Below are positions 58,231 through 64,000 of a DNA stretch of 64,000 nucleotides, piece by piece. A program made the position numbers and the translations under genes. The notes beneath the pieces were generated by a model. The model did not search any database and had not been told where the DNA came from. It saw only the letters and a program-made list of their open reading frames with translations. This stretch comes from Halichoerus grypus (Eukaryota; Chordata; Mammalia; Carnivora; Phocidae). The stretch's first letter is position 1. Each line of letters starts with the position of its first letter. The DNA is taken from NCBI RefSeq assembly GCF_964656455.1, contig NC_135712.1:96076294-96140293 (forward strand), in the 5' to 3' direction.

Positions 58231-59868
58231 GTGATCTTTTTTTTTTTTTTTGGTCCATTATATTTATGATGATGATGAACTAGGTTGACTAGTATGTGTG
58301 AGATTTTCCTGTGTAGCATCAATGGTTTGTTTCTGTATTGGACCATTCCACTGAATGTGAGGTGACTGTGGGCTTGGTGTGAGTAAATGGAATGTGTCAA
58401 GAGGCAGATTTTCTGAAGGGTGAGGAGCAGATAGGTAGCTGGTGATCTTTCTCACTTGTCAAATTCTTTGGTCTCATTTACTCCTAGACATATTGTCTGT
58501 TCCTGCTTTATCATTTCTTAACTGCTAGAATTTCAAATATGAAAGAAACTTTAGTTCAGCCTTCTTATTTTCCATGTCAGGAAACTGAGTCTTAGATGAA
58601 TGGATTACATAGGCTCAGAAAACAAATGGTGCAAAGCTAAGTCTAAAAATAAAGAACTGCTGATTGTAAATACCAATATTTCCAATAATCTCAAGACTCC
58701 TCCATTTGGAAGGAATACTGTGTTCTCATTTATGCACAACCTTCTAGGGAAGCTTGACAATAGAAGAATTGTTGCTCTGATGGCATTGGGCATTACTGAA
58801 AGCTATTTAAAAGCTATTAAAGCTATTTAAAAGCTATTAAAGCTCTTTATCTTCTGTTCAAGACAAGGAGATGTTAAAATGTATTTGGCTAAGAATCTAA
58901 GAGGCTGAATGTCAGTCTTGTTCTAGACCCATTGTTTATTGGTCTGAGAAGTCCCAGAAGGAAATGTATAGACAGAGTCTAAGTAACTATACCAAAATTA
59001 AATATTTAATTAGGACAATAACTTTCTGAAAGGCATTGTAGATAAGCATGCTTAAAGCCTGAAAAATAATTTGGGACCGAGAATTCAGAGAAACAACATC
59101 TGATATAAATTCTGAAGAGACAGAAGAGGAATTTCTAAACTCATTTGTTAAATGTGTTTTCAATCTTATGTCAAGTCATACCATCTTCAGGCAGCCTTAT
59201 GTAAACATCACCCTGAAGAACTTCAAAAAGAATGGCTTAATGAACTTTCCACTGCTCATCCTGTCTTTTACCCGTAGGTGAGACTAATTTGCTATTTGGT
59301 GTGCTGAAGTTGGAAAGAGTTTTGGGAATAAGAAAACTTACTCTGTTTGTATTTGAAAATGAAACTAATTCAGGGCACTTCTGCAAATTGTTAAATGATG
59401 CTCTTAGTAGACATTGTAAAAAATGTCTCTAATACCACGAGAGAATAAAATCGACAGTTCTTCCAGAAAATTTAATTCAGTTGTCAATTCTTTAGCTATG
59501 TTTAACTTAAACATAAAAAAATACATTTAAATGAATTTTTAGCATCTTTATAGTTAAATGTGGTTAAACTAGAATAAGATGTATTGAAAAAGAGAGACCT
59601 TTGGTGAATCACCATGGTTCTAGAAATTGGCTCCCAAATTTGCAGCATCAGATAATCTTTTTAAGTATTCTAGATGGCATCAATTTCTGAAGGATTTACA
59701 CAGTAAATATATCCTAGAGAGACTGATTTATAGAGTATCAAGTTATTGGACTATAATGGGAGATATATTTTATAAGATTACCAATATTTGACACTTGCTA
59801 AGGAAATCTCCCTTCTGTCTTAGGAACCCATGAGTTTAGAACAGACAAAGAGCAAATGGAGATTTTAT
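58231..59868. other. Unique AT-rich sequence
   Basis: About 1.6 kb. It holds a T run at 58239-58253, a (GAT)n-like 'gatgatgatga' at 58268, and a 20-bp tandem duplication at 58801-58844. No gene recognised. Confidence 0.4.
58801..58844 (+). repeat. 20-bp tandem duplication, 2.2 copies
   Basis: The unit 'agctatttaaaagctattaa' is repeated exactly at 58801-58820 and 58821-58840, followed by 'agct'. The unit is itself built of two similar 10-bp halves. Confidence 0.97.
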
Positions 59869-59883
59869 AAAAGGGATGTTGCT

Positions 59884-60070
59884 GGGACACCTGGGTGGCT
59901 CAGTCTGTTAATGTCTGCCTTTGGCTCAGGTCAAGATCTCTGGTCCTGGTGTCTGGCTCCTTGCTCAATGGGGAGCCTGCTTCTCCCTCTGCCTGCTGCT
60001 CACCCTGCTTGTGCTCTCTCTCTCTCTCTCTCTGACAAATAAGTGAATAAAATCTTAAAAAAAAAAAAAA
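59884..60070 (+). mobile_element. Can-SINE, plus strand, internal deletions
   Basis: Head 'gggacacctgggtggctcag', 'tctgcctttggctcaggtca', 'agcctgcttctccctctgcc' and tail '(tc)n tgacaaataagtgaataaa' with 14 A. The B-box area is shortened. Flanks 'ggatgttgct' and 'ggttgttgct' indicate the target duplication. Confidence 0.95.
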
Positions 60071-60081
60071 GGTTGTTGCTA

Positions 60082-60260
60082 TCAAACTACAAACTGAGCA
60101 TTACTGGAGGGGAGCGAGGTAGAGGATGAGCTAAGTGGGTGATGGGCATTAAGGAGGGCACTGTGTGTTACATGTAATTTCAGATGTAAATTCTACATCT
60201 GAAACTAATATTAAACTGTATGTTGACTACTGGAATTTAATTAAAAATTTTGGGGAAAAA
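60082..60260 (+). mobile_element. Carnivoran L1 3' end, plus strand
   Basis: 'tgggtgatgggcattaagga', 'gggcactgtgtgttacatgt', 'ctgaaactaatattaaactg', 'tatgttgactactggaattt' and 'aattaaaaattttgggg' are the sense 3' end of carnivoran L1. The terminal A-rich part is decayed. It is a 5'-truncated copy directly after the SINE. Confidence 0.85.
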
Positions 60261-60629
60261 ACCCTACAATAGCTGGAAAAAAATCATTCTTTATGCTAGA
60301 GATATTTATAATTATATTTATTATAAATTATAATTAATAACAAATTCTGGTTTTTCAGAGTCAACTCCCTTGTTTACATGGAGAAAGTAACATGGAGGAG
60401 CTTCTTAAATGTTTACTGATTGTATTAAAGTTAGGGAGAGAAATGAAAAACTCCAAATCTTTTCTGTACTTTTTTTTTTGGTGTCTGACTTTTTTGGTGG
60501 TGATTACCGAGTTGTCAAAGAATGTTATGATATGCTTGAGCAGAATAAGACTTTATATCCTCAATTACGTTCTAGTGACCATTTTGTTGTTGTTGTTGTT
60601 TGAGACCATAGAGACAGTGTGATTCCAGA
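60261..60629. other. Unique AT-rich sequence
   Basis: Includes an imperfect A/T palindrome near 60300-60340 and (TTG)n at 60583-60600. Confidence 0.4.
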
Positions 60630-60830
60630 GGCAGCATATTGAGGTTGGAGGCAGAGTGCTTGGATTCAAATCTCTTTTGTCTTTCTTGCTAATCGTCTAT
60701 GCTTCATTTTTTCTTATCTGCAAAACAGAGATAAAATAAAGGGGTTTGTGGTGAAATGGGATAACATATGTAAAAACCACTAGCATTACTCCTGGCAAAT
60801 AATGTGCATTTAGTAAAATATTGATTGAAT
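60630..60830 (+). mobile_element. MIR, plus strand
   Basis: 'gaggcagagtgcttggattc', 'aaatctcttttgtctttctt', 'tcttatctgcaaaacagaga', 'gggataacatatgtaaaaac' and 'tggcaaataatgtgcattta' keep the full sense MIR order. Confidence 0.8.
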
Positions 60831-62134
60831 TTGAGTTCACTCTGACCACCTTTACAGGATGTGGGAGACTTCCCATTATCTCTAATGTATCTGTGAAATC
60901 TTCTCTCCATGATATATTGACTCTCTCAAATGCAACACACTTTCATACATTCTCAGTCCCTTAGTGTTACCCATGTAGATGTCTAGACTCAACCATATCT
61001 ATGTTGAATATTATTTACTAGTTTATTTTACAGGGTGATGTTTTCTGTTCTCTCTCTAAATTATAGGTATGTCTTCTTCTTTTGGAGTTCATGGTAGTGT
61101 ATTAGATATGGTTAAACTGATTGAAAGCCATTTATGCTCATATCTTCCTGAGTCCTCATTAAGTAACTTCATGTTAATAGTTTGAAATTGGTTGGGAATA
61201 TTCACATCATAGAAATCAGCAAATGGTACAAATCAAGATTCTAAGCTGATGGAAATTCTACCATCTTATACATGCACCGTGGTTCCTCAATCATGGCAGA
61301 GAAAAGCTGGGAGGTTGTGTGTTACTCTTTTAAGGACTGGCTTCCACTCATAGCCCTTATTCAGAATTAATTAAATGTCTGAGCTTAAATGCAAGAGAGC
61401 AAGGGAATGATGAGCAGAAGGCATGTTTGGTGAGCACCATAGTTTATGCCATGGATGGTTGTTAAATGTTAACTAACCCTTCGTTCTTAGTTATAGATTG
61501 TATTGCTTTTGAGAAAACCATTTTGCCAATAATCAGTAGTGATTATATTGATGCAGTGAAATTACCTGAGACCTAATTCATAGTTCTTGCATGAAGATGG
61601 CTGGTCATATATTCTGAACTAATGAGATAGGTCCATTGGGATAATATTTTCTAAAGGACCTGGGAGCCTTGTGAGAAAGAACTTATCCCATGGGAAGTGG
61701 GAATAAGTCTACAAATTTGGCCAAAAAAAGAAATCTTTGATTCTAAAAGAGGAGCTTTCAGAAGAAGAATGAGGATTTGCTCCTCAGATAACCTGTCCAT
61801 CTCTGTTTTGCTTGAACTCATATTTATGATTTGTTTAAAGGAGAAGTATAAAGAGAAATCAATAAAAGCTTTTTTGTATTAACACCCTATAAAATAGTAG
61901 GGCACAGGCTACAGTGCTTCGGACTCCTGCTAAGGGAGTATAATGCAGAACAGGAGAAGAAATTCTACTCACCTTGCCATATTACTCTGTAATTATCCTT
62001 AACCTTTGGTAAAAGTAATAAAACCCAGTGTCCAGAACGATATACGTGCAGATATAATTAGACACATTCAACACATGAATTCCAGCAGCTCATGTAGCCA
62101 CATGTAAGAGACCCCTGCTAATGTTCTAGCAATG
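60831..62134. other. Unique sequence, nothing recognised
   Basis: About 1.3 kb without a repeat family or exon that I can support. Confidence 0.4.
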
Positions 62135-62296
62135 CCAACGCAGGGACACTGATAGCTGGCAGAGAAGGTAGTCCTAGTGCAAGTAACCGTATGCATTTGA
62201 AGTAGTATTTGCGTGGGGAGTGCCGCGTAGCGAGTCAGAGAAGCTCCAGCGCAATTAGCTGTGAGCCGGTAGGAAATAGCACTATGGAGGCCACAG
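62135..62296 (+). other. Candidate 5' exon with strong splice donor (speculative)
   Basis: A locally GC-richer segment with several CpG pairs ('gtgccgcgtagcgagtcaga') in AT-rich surroundings. It ends at 62296 in 'gccacag|gtaagag', a textbook donor (CAG before GTAAGA). An ATG at 62284 would open Met-Glu-Ala-Thr across the junction, in a moderate context. I see no TATA box, no partner exon and no family resemblance, so this is only a candidate promoter-proximal or non-coding exon. Confidence 0.2.
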
Positions 62297-62459
62297 GTAA
62301 GAGTGATACCTTCTTGGAACTGCAGAGCCCTTTGAAGCCTCTGTTGTAGGTGTTGCTTTAAGCAGTGAGATCATGGAAGAAATAGCAGAGCTTATGTTGT
62401 CGTGAGCTTTCAACTGTTTCACAAAGAACGAAATTTGAACGGAAGACTCTATAAAGATC

Positions 62460-62590
62460 TGTAGTACCAACTTGATAGGAGTAAATGAGTTAATGTATGT
62501 CAAAGGCTTATATAAATGCCTGATACATAGCAAACACTATTTAAATGTTAGTCGCTATGTTATTGTTACTGTTGTTATTATTGTTATATA
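62460..62590 (+). mobile_element. MIR 3' half, plus strand
   Basis: 'ggagtaaatgagttaatgta', 'tgtcaaaggcttatataaat', 'gcctgatacatagcaaacac' and 'gttactgttgttattattgt' match the 3' half of MIR in sense order. Confidence 0.75.
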
Positions 62591-64000
62591 TCCAGTCTTG
62601 TTTCTTTATACTTTAGAATTAAGTTTAGCATTCTAAGTAAAATGAAGGCAAAATAAATGGGCTTTGGGGTTTAGGGCACTGTGGATGGACTTGAGTAAGC
62701 ACTAGTAATAAGGATATTTGTGTAAAGAAGTGATAATGAAGTCATTTTTCTGCATGGTATAGTATAAGGTAGAAAATAAAAATAGAAAATTTACATCTCA
62801 GTTCTTTAAATCTAACGTTACACATTATATGAGTGCTAGACTTCTATAAAAATTTTAAGCTATAACTAAGTTATTCATTTGAGGAGAATTTAGAAAATAT
62901 AGATATTATGCTCCCCAACGTGGATAAGGTGGGAGGTAGTACAAGGCACACACCATTAGGCGCTGAGCACGGAATGACACAGGGGAGTTTATTTCAATCA
63001 TCCTGAGTAAGTGATGCCGTTCCATATAGTGCACACATTTTCTCTACAAATATTACTAGTACATGTTCAATGTCAAGGGAATTTCAAAAGCAGTTGCACT
63101 TGAGGAAAGTATTCCTACTTCCTTGGAATACATTTCTAATATTAAGTCATTAATGGTGTAGCATAATGCAATTGCATTTTGATGCACTTTGTTTTGTCAA
63201 AGGTAGTGTGATCATAAAAACAAAGGATAACGTGATCAGGGTCAGTGAATATGTGTGCGCACGCGTGCGTGTGTGTGGTGATAAGCATATTATTTTGTGT
63301 CTGAAAGATACAATTGGCCTCTGGTTGTACACTCCTATCCTGTACAGAATACCATGGTGTATAAATTGAAAAGAAGTTTCACAAGGGAGCAAATTATAAA
63401 TAGGAAATGAGACTCAGAAATTTAAATTCAAAGGAAAAAAATTTGGAAAAAAAAGTTGAAAATGTAATAAAAACAAAAGGTAAATGCAAAATAATAGAAA
63501 TCAAGTGATGTTATTACTGGCATTAAATGCTAATTTGCCAAATTTATTAGCATTATATATTTTTGAATTCAGAGCAAAGGTTACATGGATATTGGAGAGG
63601 GGCGATTTCCTTCATTTTTTTCTCCACATTGGTCCTAGGGATATTAGGAACATGCTCATTATATTAAGCTAGGAATTAAAATACAAAAATAACCCAAAAT
63701 GATTTTTCTTTCATATTCTAATTTGAGTACAATTAAAAACACGAATACATTGCCCTTTGTTGAGTGAATTTGTAACATCTTATTTTGAGGTGGTAATTAT
63801 ACGTTCGAATTCTAATTCTAGAAAAGCTTATCTAGTTGGAATTACTTTACCTGGAGAGGAGGAGGTAGGTGAGAGATCTTTCCTGTGTGATCTACTTTTT
63901 ATTTTTGAGAATGACTTAGTCTTTTAGTCTCTTGTATATACATAGATGACTGGATTACAACTGGATGCTTACAAAAGACTCTGTGGAGGGACTCTTCCAG
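62591..64000. other. Unique AT-rich sequence to the window end
   Basis: No gene or clear repeat except the alternating purine-pyrimidine tract at 63251-63278. Confidence 0.4.
63251..63278. repeat. Alternating purine-pyrimidine tract with CpGs
   Basis: 'atgtgtgcgcacgcgtgcgt' followed by 'gtgtgtgg'. The core contains CG steps between TG/CA steps and is self-complementary around 'gcacgcgtgc'. Confidence 0.9.

Overview
This window is nuclear DNA from a mammal, and almost certainly from a carnivoran. It holds about eighteen tRNA-Lys-derived Can-SINEs (head like 'gcgcctgggtggctcagtc', tail of polypyrimidine, AATAAA and A-run). It also holds several L1 3' ends of the carnivoran type. The SINE body 'cctgcttctccctct...' with the tail 'tgtcaaataaataaataaa' fits arctoid caniforms (bears, seals, mustelids and allies) better than the dog or cat SINE types I know; that narrower placement is inference. 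I see no bacterial-style gene organisation. The open frames, all 167 codons or shorter, look like chance frames or lie in repeats. I found no functional protein-coding exon, structural RNA gene, CRISPR array or prokaryotic element that I could defend. The window reads as an AT-rich gene desert or the inside of a large intron.

Layout. From 1 to 10.1 kb: mostly old unique sequence with one MaLR LTR, a few Can-SINEs, a long (TG)n and fragments of L1, L2 and MIR. From 10.15 to 12.44 kb: the most informative locus, a four-layer nest. An old L1 on the minus strand was entered by a Tigger-type DNA transposon (with TA duplication). That was entered by a processed ferritin light chain (FTL) pseudogene on the minus strand. 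The pseudogene was then split in its 5' UTR by a truncated carnivoran L1, and the target duplication of that L1 falls on the iron-responsive-element loop. From 12.4 to 42.7 kb: long unique stretches with scattered LTR, L2, MIR, MER5A and Can-SINE copies and several microsatellites.

From 42.7 to 58.2 kb: a repeat-dense block of old minus-strand L1 copies. It was broken later by LTRs, Can-SINEs (including an inverted SINE pair and a SINE inside a SINE), a tiny 51-bp L1 tip with 20-bp target duplications, and (TA)/(CA) tracts. From 58.2 to 64 kb: mainly unique DNA with a Can-SINE next to a carnivoran L1 3' end, two MIRs, and one weak candidate for an exon with a strong splice donor near 62.3 kb.

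No set of genes works together here. The content is a record of insertions whose relative ages can be read from their nesting. I saw no convincing new molecular system. The best items are the nested FTL locus with its duplicated IRE core and a few compact retrotransposition footprints. Repeat family names come from recognition, not from a search, and the edges of old repeats are approximate.
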